Shown piece by piece: positions 1 through 6,621 of a stretch of DNA of 9,691 nt. The position numbers and the translations under genes are program-made. Below the pieces are notes generated by a model. It was not told where the DNA came from. It searched no databases and saw nothing but the letters and a program-made list of their open reading frames with translations. Where the stretch lies: the NCBI GenBank assembly GCA_023260375.1, contig JALQVK010000117.1:1-9691 (forward strand), in the 5' to 3' direction. Source of the stretch: Rhodoluna sp. Lineage in GTDB: Bacteria; Actinomycetota; Actinomycetes; Actinomycetales; Microbacteriaceae. Within the stretch, counting starts at the first letter, position 1. Every line of letters begins with the position of its first letter.

Positions 1-351
1 GTTTATCTTCTGGGTTCGTGTTTGATTTACGCTTCTTCCGCGCATTTGCCACTTTGGGTTTCAGCAACGGTGTTGGCTGTGGGCATGGTTGTTCACACTT
101 TTGGTGAACTCTACGCAGCAGCCGGTTCGTGGAGCATCGGATTCGACCTTGCTGTTGAAAAACACATGGGTCAGTATCAGGGTGTTTACTCACTTGGTTG
201 GGGTTTGGGCGGAACTCTAGGACCGGTCTACATAACTTCGATGACCCTAGGCTTAGGTGTGCTCGGCTGGGCAATTATGGGCTTGGTGTTCTTGGCCAGT
301 GGAGTTCTAATGTTTTGGTTAGTAAAGGCCCACCCGAAGTTTGCAGCCTAG
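1..351 (+). CDS. MFS transporter, C-terminal fragment (5' end outside window)
   Basis: The reading frame is open from the first base and ends at TAG (349-351), giving about 116 residues. It is strongly hydrophobic, with about four likely membrane helices: one at the very start (residues about 1-14), one near 19-36, and two in the last 50 residues. Between them is a cytoplasmic-type loop reading roughly GELYAAAGSW followed by GQYQGVYSLGWGLGG and a GP motif. This acidic E plus GxYQG plus G-rich helix pattern is typical of the second half of multidrug-type major facilitator transporters in actinobacteria. The protein ends soon after the last helix with a short basic tail (KAHPKF), as usual for MFS C-termini. 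The substrate cannot be read from this fragment. The stop overlaps the stop of the convergent downstream gene (shared CTAG, 348-351). Family placement is fairly safe; anything finer is not. Confidence 0.8.
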   Translation, partial: VYLLGSCLIYASSAHLPLWVSATVLAVGMVVHTFGELYAAAGSWSIGFDLAVEKHMGQYQGVYSLGWGLGGTLGPVYITSMTLGLGVLGWAIMGLVFLASGVLMFWLVKAHPKFAA

Positions 352-1583
352 CGGCCGTACTTTTGAAGCAGGGCGTCGACGTCGTTGCTCTTCATATCGA
401 TCCAATTCTTGACCGCAAGCTGGCCCCAGGTTGGGGTTCCGTTCAGCAGTGTGCCGATTTGGTCTACCGAGTCCTTTAGCTTTATCGAAGCCGCTTTCTC
501 TTTAACAGCTCGCAAGGTATCCAAATACTGGTTTCGGCAAGGCTTGAAATTTAGGCAGCGAGTGAACATTACTCCGCGACTTTTAGTTTGAATTCCAAAG
601 TTGTCGTAAATCAAGGGGTAGCCAATTGAAGTTGCATCCATCTTGAAGTTGTATTCAAAGGTTTCATCGGTGCCAGTAGGCATCATCGTGAAAACACCCA
701 TGCTATCTGACCGCAGATAGTAGTTATTGATAATCGCGCCCGAGTAACTGTCCCAGGCTGAAACAAAGTTGTCTACTGCCCACATCCGAATGAATTCGTC
801 GCGGTCGGTGTATCGATCCATGGCAAGCCACCATTCGGCGTTGTCCGCCAACTTTTGAATCGACGAAAGCGCGCGAAGATCCAACTTGTTTGGAACCGAC
901 TTCCAACCTTCTTTTACTTCGAAAACCGCGTTATCGCATTGGTCGGTACCTTTGGATGCGCCTGGCTTGGTAACGTCGGTCCAGTGTTTGCAGGGTTCGT
1001 AAAGGTGTTGGGTGTGACCTTCAAAATTGCGTTCAAGGAATGCATCGTCGTATGGCTCGATGATTGCGAAAAGCCCTTTGTCTAATGTGCGACCACCAAT
1101 TACCACGGTGACTTTGGCGTACCCAACTCGAGGGGCTGGAACGTTCATCGCGTTGTAAAGCCGGTAGGAAGTGTATTCGTGAATCTTCGACTGGTCTTGG
1201 GTCATTGAATTCAAGGTAAGTGACTTACCAAGGAACGGCAGCTTGATGGCTCCATCTTGACGGAACTTCACGCGCAGACTTGGTCGGCTCGAAACCAGGC
1301 TTGGGTTTTGTTGCAGCGTGCTTGTGCCTTTTAGGTGAAAGTCGACGGGAAGATTGGTCAATTTCAAGGTGCCGGACTCGTTGCTGATTGCGAAACGAGC
1401 CGGAACTGCAACCTTGGGCGCACCCGCAAGTTTTCCCGCTGATTTCTCGGACAGGGTGATTGTTATTTGGCTAATCGATTTGTCTGTGAAAATATCCGCG
1501 GTTTGGTTTTTGGCTTCACTGGGCGAAATTGCAAAAAAACTTAGGACAAGGGTCGATACCGCGATTAGACCCCTGATTTTCAT
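348..1583 (-). CDS. Secreted CotH kinase family protein
   Basis: A 411-residue protein with a clear Sec signal peptide (basic MKIR, hydrophobic core 5-20, likely AxA-like cleavage after SEA at about residue 24) and no lipobox cysteine, so probably secreted or released at the cell surface. The body matches the CotH fold, an atypical protein kinase-like family first known from Bacillus spore coats: an HLKGTST element at 83-89 (family 'GNSS' region), SLRVKF at 102-107, TSYRLYNAMNVPAPRVGYAKV at about 138-158, KGLFAIIEPYDDAFL at 169-183, then D278 in the AWDSYSG segment, NYYL at 287-290 and PTGTDETF at 302-309. The last motif stands where family members usually have a PWDLDxxF-type metal-binding sequence; D306 would be the retained acidic residue. 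Cysteines at 198, 216, 343 and 349 could form two disulfides. Substrate unknown. The ATG at 1583 is preceded by a -10-like element only 6 nt away, suggesting a leaderless mRNA. It converges on the MFS gene and diverges from the aldehyde dehydrogenase. Confidence 0.78.
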   Translation of the reverse strand: MKIRGLIAVSTLVLSFFAISPSEAKNQTADIFTDKSISQITITLSEKSAGKLAGAPKVAVPARFAISNESGTLKLTNLPVDFHLKGTSTLQQNPSLVSSRPSLRVKFRQDGAIKLPFLGKSLTLNSMTQDQSKIHEYTSYRLYNAMNVPAPRVGYAKVTVVIGGRTLDKGLFAIIEPYDDAFLERNFEGHTQHLYEPCKHWTDVTKPGASKGTDQCDNAVFEVKEGWKSVPNKLDLRALSSIQKLADNAEWWLAMDRYTDRDEFIRMWAVDNFVSAWDSYSGAIINNYYLRSDSMGVFTMMPTGTDETFEYNFKMDATSIGYPLIYDNFGIQTKSRGVMFTRCLNFKPCRNQYLDTLRAVKEKAASIKLKDSVDQIGTLLNGTPTWGQLAVKNWIDMKSNDVDALLQKYGR

Positions 1584-1589
1584 ACTCCA

Positions 1590-1595
1590 ATCTTA
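1590..1595 (-). promoter_or_regulatory. Putative -10 element (TAAGAT) of the CotH-family gene, leaderless arrangement
   Basis: On the minus strand TAAGAT is followed by TGGAGT and then the ATG (1583-1581). It fits the actinobacterial TANNNT consensus, and its 6-nt distance to the ATG would place the transcription start at or next to the A of the start codon. The GGAG in the spacer is only 1 nt from the ATG, too close for a working Shine-Dalgarno. No convincing -35 hexamer is visible. Position-based inference only. Confidence 0.45.
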
Positions 1596-1621
1596 ACAAC
1601 TCAACCTGTGAGCGAATTGGG

Positions 1622-1627
1622 TAGTCT
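1622..1627 (+). promoter_or_regulatory. Putative -10 element (TAGTCT) of the aldehyde dehydrogenase unit, leaderless arrangement
   Basis: TAGTCT is followed by 6 nt (TTGACC) and the ATG at 1634. This mirrors the divergent gene on the other side of the 50-bp intergenic region and again would start transcription at the ATG. The weak GGG (1619-1621) upstream is the only Shine-Dalgarno candidate. No clear -35 hexamer is seen. Confidence 0.42.
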
Positions 1628-1633
1628 TTGACC

Positions 1634-3034
1634 ATGATCAACAAAGCGGTTGACCTCGCGCGCAAAGCCCAGGTCGAATGGGTTAAAGTCCCTGTGCGTG
1701 AACGTGCTGCGATTTTCCGCAAGTTCTCGAAACTGGTTTTGGAACGCCAAGCCGAAATCATGGACGTCCTTCAGGAAGAGACTCACAAGAACCGCCTAAG
1801 CGCGTTCGAAGAAGTTCTCGACACCGTTCAGTTGACTCATTACTACGGACGGCATTCCGCCAAATTTTTGAAAGACAAAAAGCGCAGCGGAGCTTTTCCA
1901 ATAATCACCAAGACTCGTGAAGTACACCGCCCGATTGGTGTGGTTGGTGTTATCACCCCTTGGAACTATCCGTTCACCCTGCCTTCAACCGACGTTGCCC
2001 CAGCGGTAATCGCTGGCAACACGGTGGTCCTGCTGCCGGATGAACTAACCCCTAAGTGTGCCGACCTAATGCTTTCGCTTATGCGTGAGGCTGGTTTACC
2101 CGATGGTGTGGTCACAATCGTCCACGGTGGTGGAAGAGTTCACGGAAGCGAACTCATCAACGCGGCGGACTTCATTATGTTCACCGGTTCAACTGCAACC
2201 GGCCGAATAGTTGCTAAACAGTGTGCCGAGCGTTTGATTGGTTTCTCTGGCGAACTTGGCGGAAAGAACCCAATGCTGGTTCTATCCGATGCCGATGTTG
2301 CAAAAACCGCGAAGGGTGCGGTTCGTTCTTGCTTTGCCAACAGCGGCCAACTTTGTGTCAGCATCGAGCGCATTTATGTGGTTGAGAAACACTACGACGC
2401 GTTCTTGAAAGCATTTGTCGCTGAAACCGAAGCCATGAAACTCGGCGACGGCAATGATTGGGAAATCGACATGGGTCCACTAATCAGTGAAAAGCAGTTT
2501 GTTCGAGTTCGCGACCAGGTAACCGATGCAATCTCTAAGGGAGCCAAGCTTCAAACCGGAGGCAGAGTGCGAGCCGACATCTCACCAACCTTCTTCGAGC
2601 CAACGATTCTCACCAACGTCTCGGACGACATGGACCTCAGCCGCGGTGAAACCTTTGGTCCAGTTGTGGCGATTTACAAGGTAGCCACCGATGACGATGC
2701 GATTTGGAAAGCCAACGACACCGACTACGGTTTGAACTCGAGCGTTTGGGGTGGGGCCGCAGCTTTGAAGGCGGCACCTCAATTGGAGTCGGGAACCGTA
2801 ACGGTGAACGAGGGTTTCAGCGCCAGTTTTGCCTCTCATGATGCTCCGATGGGTGGAATGAAGACTTCCGGTGTTGGTCGCCGACATGGTCGTCAGGGTT
2901 TATTGAAGTACACCCAACCTCAAACCATTGCCGTGCAAAGACTGATCGGCATCGCGCCAATTGGTAAACAGACCAACCAAGCTTTCGCAAAGTTGGTAAC
3001 CGCCCTTCTAGGAGTTTGGAACCGAATCAGATGA
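1634..3034 (+). CDS. NAD(P)-dependent aldehyde dehydrogenase, succinate-semialdehyde dehydrogenase-like
   Basis: A 466-residue member of the ALDH superfamily, oxidising an aldehyde to a carboxylic acid with NAD(P)+. Visible landmarks: PWNYPF at 109-114 (catalytic Asn111), the coenzyme loop FTGSTATG at 183-190, general base Glu208 in GELGGKNP, catalytic Cys241 in NSGQLCVS, and Glu339 in ETFGPV. Overall it resembles actinobacterial succinic-semialdehyde dehydrogenases (GabD2 type), but the real substrate is open. A Leu (134, VVLLPDE) sits where ALDHs normally have a Lys that binds the coenzyme ribose or phosphate. ATG 1634 is preferred over the in-frame TTG at 1628 because it follows a TANNNT element at leaderless distance and GGG (1619-1621) would be only about 6 nt from the TTG. 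The stop overlaps the next gene's start as ATGA, so the two are translationally coupled and probably act on the same substrate series, the reductase/dehydrogenase partner making the aldehyde. The C-terminal about 30 residues form a hydrophobic/basic tail past the normal ALDH end. Confidence 0.85.
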   Translation: MINKAVDLARKAQVEWVKVPVRERAAIFRKFSKLVLERQAEIMDVLQEETHKNRLSAFEEVLDTVQLTHYYGRHSAKFLKDKKRSGAFPIITKTREVHRPIGVVGVITPWNYPFTLPSTDVAPAVIAGNTVVLLPDELTPKCADLMLSLMREAGLPDGVVTIVHGGGRVHGSELINAADFIMFTGSTATGRIVAKQCAERLIGFSGELGGKNPMLVLSDADVAKTAKGAVRSCFANSGQLCVSIERIYVVEKHYDAFLKAFVAETEAMKLGDGNDWEIDMGPLISEKQFVRVRDQVTDAISKGAKLQTGGRVRADISPTFFEPTILTNVSDDMDLSRGETFGPVVAIYKVATDDDAIWKANDTDYGLNSSVWGGAAALKAAPQLESGTVTVNEGFSASFASHDAPMGGMKTSGVGRRHGRQGLLKYTQPQTIAVQRLIGIAPIGKQTNQAFAKLVTALLGVWNRIR

Positions 3035-3840
3035 ATTACAAAGTTTCGCTAAGTGGTGCGCGTGCTCTTATTACCGGTGGTGCTTCTGGCCTCGGCCGGC
3101 AACTTGCCATTCAGTCCGCAGCCAAAGGTTCGCACGTCATCATCTGGGACATGAACCTGGACGCCGCCAAAGCGGTAGTCGCCGAAATTACAAAAAACGG
3201 AGGCACTGCCGAAGCTCACAAGGTAGACATCACCGACCGCGAAGCTGTCAACAAGTTGGCTCTAAAGGTTGGTGCGGTTGATTTGCTTTTCAATAACGCA
3301 GGTGTGGTTTCCGGCGACTGGTTCCTAGATCTCGACCCCGCCTCAATCGAGCGCACCTATCGGGTGAACGTGCTCTCGCTCTATTGGATGACCCAGGCTT
3401 TTCTACCAGCCATGGTCCAGGCAAACAATGGTTGCGTGGTCACCATCTCGAGTGCTTCGGGAATGCTCGGAGTTGCCAAGCTCACCGACTACGCTGCTAG
3501 CAAATTCGCTGCCTTCGGGTTCATGGAGTCTTTACGCTCCGAACTTCGCATGAAGCGCAGCTCGGTCAATACCCTGACCGTGTGCCCGCACTACATCGGC
3601 ACCGGGATGTTCGATGGCGTCCGATCTAAATTCCCGCGACTACTTCCAATCCTCGAAGAAGCTAAGGTGGCTGCCAAAATCCTGGCTTCGGTTGAAAAGG
3701 GCAAGGCTCAGTTGGTTATGCCAAGCTTTGTGAACGTGATTCCGGTTACCCGCATTCTTCCGGTTCGCGCTTTTGACAAGGTAGCCGACTTCTTTGGTGT
3801 CAACCGAACCATGGACCACTTCCGCGGTCGCAACAAGTAA
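3031..3840 (+). CDS. Classical short-chain dehydrogenase (SDR), RDH10/17beta-HSD11-like
   Basis: A 269-residue classical SDR. The Rossmann glycine motif is TGGASGLG (15-22), Asp40 at the end of the second strand favours NAD(H), NNAG is at 88-91, and the catalytic tetrad is Asn113, Ser141, Tyr154, Lys158 with the usual 13- and 4-residue spacing. After the active site come CPHYIGTGMF (185-194) and a long C-terminal segment with ILPVRAFDKVADFFGVNRTMDHF, a tail seen in membrane-associated SDRs acting on lipophilic alcohols (retinol dehydrogenase 10, 17beta-HSD11/13 relatives). This suggests oxidation of a long-chain or hydrophobic alcohol to an aldehyde that the upstream dehydrogenase then oxidises; the substrate is inference. 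ATG 3031 is chosen for the ATGA overlap with the upstream stop; the in-frame TTG 3016 lies 1 nt behind AGGAG (3010-3014) and is unlikely. Its stop TAA directly abuts the stop of convergent pseG. Confidence 0.85.
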   Translation: MNYKVSLSGARALITGGASGLGRQLAIQSAAKGSHVIIWDMNLDAAKAVVAEITKNGGTAEAHKVDITDREAVNKLALKVGAVDLLFNNAGVVSGDWFLDLDPASIERTYRVNVLSLYWMTQAFLPAMVQANNGCVVTISSASGMLGVAKLTDYAASKFAAFGFMESLRSELRMKRSSVNTLTVCPHYIGTGMFDGVRSKFPRLLPILEEAKVAAKILASVEKGKAQLVMPSFVNVIPVTRILPVRAFDKVADFFGVNRTMDHFRGRNK

Positions 3841-4848
3841 CTACGTAGCGTTAGTGAGAAATTCTTCGACGCGGTCTCGACCGAGTCCGTCGAAGTATCG
3901 AAGCGACTGAGCCGAGAGTTCTCTGCGAAGTTTCTGATCGGTTAGTAACCGAGTGATTTGCTTGGCCAATTCGCCAGCCTTTTCAACGCCGGCGCCACTT
4001 AGGTTATTGGTAAGCGTGAGACCGTTTTCAGCAAGCTGGTTTAGCGAGAATTCCTGATTATCAACCACCGAAAGCAACAGGGCTGGAACCCCAAGACTGC
4101 AAACATCCCAGGCGCTGGTGCCGGCTGCCGAAATCACTACATCGATACCTTCGTAGTAGTCGGTCAGTTTTGGGGTCAGGCCAATTACGTTGACCTTTGT
4201 AAGGTTGGAACCAAGCGCCGAACGAATCGAACTGTGCGAAGTTTCCGGCGCAATGAAGGTTGCCTCAAACGGAACCTCAACTTTGGAAAGCGCCTGTGCG
4301 AGCAGTGGGCTGTAGCCGTAAGGGTCGGAGCCTCCCAGGAACACCAAAACCTTTGGCGGGCTGCCAATTATGGTTTCAGGGTGTGCTCGCTTTTGAGTTA
4401 GCACGCCATCTCGAACTAGTGCGAATTTACTTCCAGCTAACAGCTTGGCTTCAACCTCGCTCGGCCAGTTCAACTTTTCGGAGAACAGATTGGTGTCCAG
4501 GTATGCGCTCGCGGTGATTCCCCTCGCATCTCCATCAACAATCGCCAGCACCGGAAGCTGCTCATTGACCGCACTTATCTGCTCCGACGGGATTTGGTAA
4601 GAATCAACAATTATCCAGTCGGCATCAAAGCCTTCAAGTTGCTCGAGGCTCAGTTCGTCTGCAGAAACTCGGAAAAGCTCAACACCGGAGGAAGTTATTG
4701 CCGATTCCAACCAAGCAATCTCGGACGAGTTAGTGAATAACCCAACTCGGTGACCTTTACTAAGTAGCTTTTCGGCCAGCGACAGACAGCGCATAACGTG
4801 GCCTGTTCCCTGAACCACTCCAGCGTCGGCGCGAATCGCGAAAATCAA
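3841..4848 (-). CDS. pseG: UDP-2,4-diacetamido-2,4,6-trideoxy-beta-L-altropyranose hydrolase (PseG)
   Basis: A 335-residue GT-B-fold sugar-nucleotide hydrolase that removes UDP from the product of PseH to give the free 2,4-diacetamido-trideoxy-altrose for PseI. The N-terminal signature RADAGVVQGTGHVMRC (6-21) contains His17, at the same number as the catalytic histidine of Campylobacter PseG. VDSYQ is at 81-85, GGSD at 172-175, and the C-terminal nucleotide-binding part shows AAGTSAWD (241-248), LGVPALLL (252-259) and DNQ (263-265), the usual MurG-like pattern. The canonical 'IDD' motif after the central strand reads VDGDARG (104-110), a mild departure. It starts at TTG 4848, supported by GAGG (4856-4859) 7 nt upstream and by a TTGA overlap with the stop of pseF, so translation is coupled to pseF. 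Cytosolic. Length agrees with the family. Confidence 0.9.
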   Translation of the reverse strand: MIFAIRADAGVVQGTGHVMRCLSLAEKLLSKGHRVGLFTNSSEIAWLESAITSSGVELFRVSADELSLEQLEGFDADWIIVDSYQIPSEQISAVNEQLPVLAIVDGDARGITASAYLDTNLFSEKLNWPSEVEAKLLAGSKFALVRDGVLTQKRAHPETIIGSPPKVLVFLGGSDPYGYSPLLAQALSKVEVPFEATFIAPETSHSSIRSALGSNLTKVNVIGLTPKLTDYYEGIDVVISAAGTSAWDVCSLGVPALLLSVVDNQEFSLNQLAENGLTLTNNLSGAGVEKAGELAKQITRLLTDQKLRRELSAQSLRYFDGLGRDRVEEFLTNAT

Positions 4849-5552
4849 TGGCCGTCCTCGATCAAAATTCGTTCTGGGTGGAGCTCAAGCAACTCCAAGA
4901 TATCGGCGCTATCGAAGTCGGGCTTGCTTGGGTAAAGCTCGCTGTAAACCCAGAGTGCGAAGTCGTAGTCTTCCGGGTTGTCAACTGTCCAGCGCAGGTG
5001 GCTGTTGTCTGCAGTCCCGGCGTAGTTAGTCAGGGTGAATTCACCAGGACGTTTATAAAAACCGAGAGTCACGTGCTCATGCTCGTCGTCGGAAAGTTCC
5101 AATTCCGAGAGGCGGTCAAGTGCAGCCACGGTAAATACTTCGGCATCCAACCCGCGCGGGAAGGTTCTGGAAATCACGTTCGAGGTGTAATCAACCTGCG
5201 TTTCAACGTGCTGCTCAATAATTCCATCAATCACTGCTGGGTCGGTTAGCGGGCAGTCGGCAGTCAGTCGCACGATGTGCGTTGGGTTGAAATCCTTGCG
5301 AAGGGTTTGGAACCGAGAAAGCACGTCGTCAAGGGAACCTCGGAACACTTGGTAGCCGGCGGAAGTCACGGCCTCGGCAAGGGGATCATCGCTGGTTTCC
5401 GTTGAAGTCGCAACCACGATCTGGTCGATCATTTTGCTGCGAGAAATTCGCTCAAGTTGGCGAATCACCATCGGCTCTCCGAGAACGTCTTTGAGAACCT
5501 TTCCAGGCAACCTTGTCGACGACATGCGGGCCTGAATCACTGCAAGAATCAT
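4845..5552 (-). CDS. pseF: SpsF-family cytidylyltransferase, probable CMP-pseudaminic acid synthetase
   Basis: A 235-residue nucleotidyltransferase that should activate pseudaminic acid with CTP to CMP-Pse, the last cytosolic step. It starts with IQARMSSTRLPGK (6-18), the nucleotide-binding signature of the CMP-KDO-synthetase-like SpsF family (COG1861), followed by DDVLSRF (75-81), RLTADCPLTDP (95-105) with metal-binding-type Asp99/Asp104, PRGLDAEVF (132-140), HEHVT (158-162) and HLRWTVDNPEDY (185-196). The Campylobacter/Helicobacter PseF is instead NeuA-like, so the activity is assigned by family and by neighbourhood, not by orthology. ATG 5552 is chosen: AGAGG (5558-5562) lies 5 nt upstream, and the more distal in-frame GTG at 5558 overlaps that Shine-Dalgarno. 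It is first gene of the two-gene minus unit with pseG and diverges from pseB. Confidence 0.85.
   Translation of the reverse strand: MILAVIQARMSSTRLPGKVLKDVLGEPMVIRQLERISRSKMIDQIVVATSTETSDDPLAEAVTSAGYQVFRGSLDDVLSRFQTLRKDFNPTHIVRLTADCPLTDPAVIDGIIEQHVETQVDYTSNVISRTFPRGLDAEVFTVAALDRLSELELSDDEHEHVTLGFYKRPGEFTLTNYAGTADNSHLRWTVDNPEDYDFALWVYSELYPSKPDFDSADILELLELHPERILIEDGH
4856..4859 (-). promoter_or_regulatory. Ribosome binding site GAGG fixing the TTG start of pseG
   Basis: GAGG on the minus strand, 7 nt before TTG 4848. It lies inside the last codons of pseF and supports coupled initiation at a non-ATG codon; no ATG or GTG nearby is better placed. Confidence 0.6.
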
Positions 5553-5557
5553 GGACA

Positions 5558-5562
5558 CCTCT
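5558..5562 (-). promoter_or_regulatory. Ribosome binding site AGAGG of pseF
   Basis: AGAGG with a 5-nt spacer (TGTCC) before ATG 5552. The in-frame GTG at 5558-5556 begins inside this motif and so is unlikely to be the start. Confidence 0.6.
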
Positions 5563-5591
5563 GCCTACTTAGGACTCACAAAAAGCCCTTA

Positions 5592-5600
5592 TGTTAGGCT
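5592..5600 (+). promoter_or_regulatory. Putative extended -10 (TGTTAGGCT) of the pseB-pseC unit
   Basis: TAGGCT (5595-5600) fits TANNNT and is preceded by TGN, giving an extended -10. Transcription would start near 5607 and leave a leader of about 30 nt before ATG 5639. No good -35 is seen at the expected distance. An overlapping TATGTT (5590-5595) is an alternative. The divergent pseF promoter must lie in the same roughly 85 bp. Confidence 0.3.
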
Positions 5601-5638
5601 CAATCTAGTCAATATTGCCTGAATAGATGCGGAAAAAC

Positions 5639-6616
5639 ATGTCAATTCTGAAGAATTCGACCATTCTGATCACCGGTGGAACCGGCTCGTTTGGTAAAGC
5701 GTTCATCGAGTACGCGCTTGCGAACCTTGAGCCGAAGAAAATCATCATTTTCAGCCGCGACGAACTGAAGCAGTACGAAGTTCGCCAGCTATTCAACAAT
5801 GACTCACGTCTTCGCTTCTTCATCGGCGACATCCGCGACCAACACCGTCTTGGCCGTGCCATGCACAATGTTGACTACGTGGTTCACGCAGCAGCTCTAA
5901 AGCAGGTAGACACCGCCGAGTACAACCCGTTCGAATTCGTGCAGACCAACATCATTGGTTCGCAGAACGTTATCGAAGCTTCGATCGACGCTGGAGTTAA
6001 GAAGGTTGTTGCACTTTCAACCGACAAGGCTTCTAGCCCACTAAACCTTTACGGTGCGACCAAACTTGCTGCAGACAAACTATTCCAGTCGGGAAACCAC
6101 TACGCAGCCAGTTACGTAACCCGCTTCAGCGTGGTTCGCTACGGAAACGTAATGGGCTCACGCGGCTCGATCGTTCCTTTCTTCAAGAAGCTAGCTGCAG
6201 AAGGTCAGTCACTTCCAATCACCGACAACCGCATGACCCGTTTCTGGATCACCCTTCCAGAGGCCGTTCAGTTCGTGGTGGACTCATTCGACCGCATGGT
6301 TGGGGGCGAGCTTTACGTTCCAAAGATTTCTTCGATGCGCATCATGGACTTGGTTGAGGCCATTGCACCAGGTTCAAAGACCCACGAGATCGGCACCCGC
6401 CCAGGCGAGAAGCTTCACGAGGAAATGATTTCGGAAGACGACTCACGCCGCACCCTAGACCTAGGCGACCGCTACGTAATTCTTCCAACCATCGCCGAGT
6501 GGGGCTTCGTGGCTCCTAAGGGCGAACCGGTTACCGATGGTTTTGCTTACCGTTCAGACACCAACCCTGAGTGGTTGAGCGTTCAGGACATGCGCGACCT
6601 CCTCGAAGAGGCTTAA
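5639..6616 (+). CDS. pseB: UDP-N-acetylglucosamine 4,6-dehydratase (inverting), PseB
   Basis: A 325-residue extended SDR of the FlaA1/PseB type that converts UDP-GlcNAc to UDP-2-acetamido-2,6-dideoxy-beta-L-arabino-hexos-4-ulose, the committed step. Visible: NADP-binding TGGTGSFG (12-19), SRDELKQYE (39-47), GDIRD (63-67), HAAALKQV (83-90), AEYNPFE (93-99), and the catalytic TDK...Y set Asp129, Lys130, Tyr138 in STDKASSPLNLYGATK. RMTRFWIT (198-205) and TRPGEKLHEEMIS in the C-terminal third are also typical. GTGSFG, in place of the GxxGFxG of retaining LegB-type dehydratases, argues for the inverting pseudaminic branch. ATG 5639 (GGA about 6 nt upstream) is preferred; in-frame ATG 5627 would add MRKN and lacks a Shine-Dalgarno. 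pseC follows after 5 nt. A FlaA1/CapE-like role in another amino sugar is possible in isolation, but adjacent pseC, pseG, pseH and pseI settle it. Confidence 0.93.
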   Translation: MSILKNSTILITGGTGSFGKAFIEYALANLEPKKIIIFSRDELKQYEVRQLFNNDSRLRFFIGDIRDQHRLGRAMHNVDYVVHAAALKQVDTAEYNPFEFVQTNIIGSQNVIEASIDAGVKKVVALSTDKASSPLNLYGATKLAADKLFQSGNHYAASYVTRFSVVRYGNVMGSRGSIVPFFKKLAAEGQSLPITDNRMTRFWITLPEAVQFVVDSFDRMVGGELYVPKISSMRIMDLVEAIAPGSKTHEIGTRPGEKLHEEMISEDDSRRTLDLGDRYVILPTIAEWGFVAPKGEPVTDGFAYRSDTNPEWLSVQDMRDLLEEA

Positions 6617-6621
6617 AACTC

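Noticed and set aside
2582..2887. 101-codon open frame on - strand inside the aldehyde dehydrogenase
   Set aside because: Lies over conserved ALDH coding sequence (Glu339 region onward); no motif of its own.
3838..3848. CTACGTAG palindrome at the SDR/pseG junction as a bidirectional terminator
   Set aside because: Eight-base palindrome with no loop, no GC-rich stem and no T-run; more likely a chance of stop codon context.
4848..5249. 133-codon open frame on + strand, antisense to pseF
   Set aside because: It is fully inside pseF, which has strong family motifs; the antisense translation has no recognisable domain.
5639..6616. Legionaminic acid (LegB, retaining dehydratase) reading of the locus
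   Set aside because: The dehydratase has the inverting-type GGTGSFG and TDK...Y motifs, and PseI has TPWEWH; no LegA-like guanylyltransferase partner (GlmU-like) is present.
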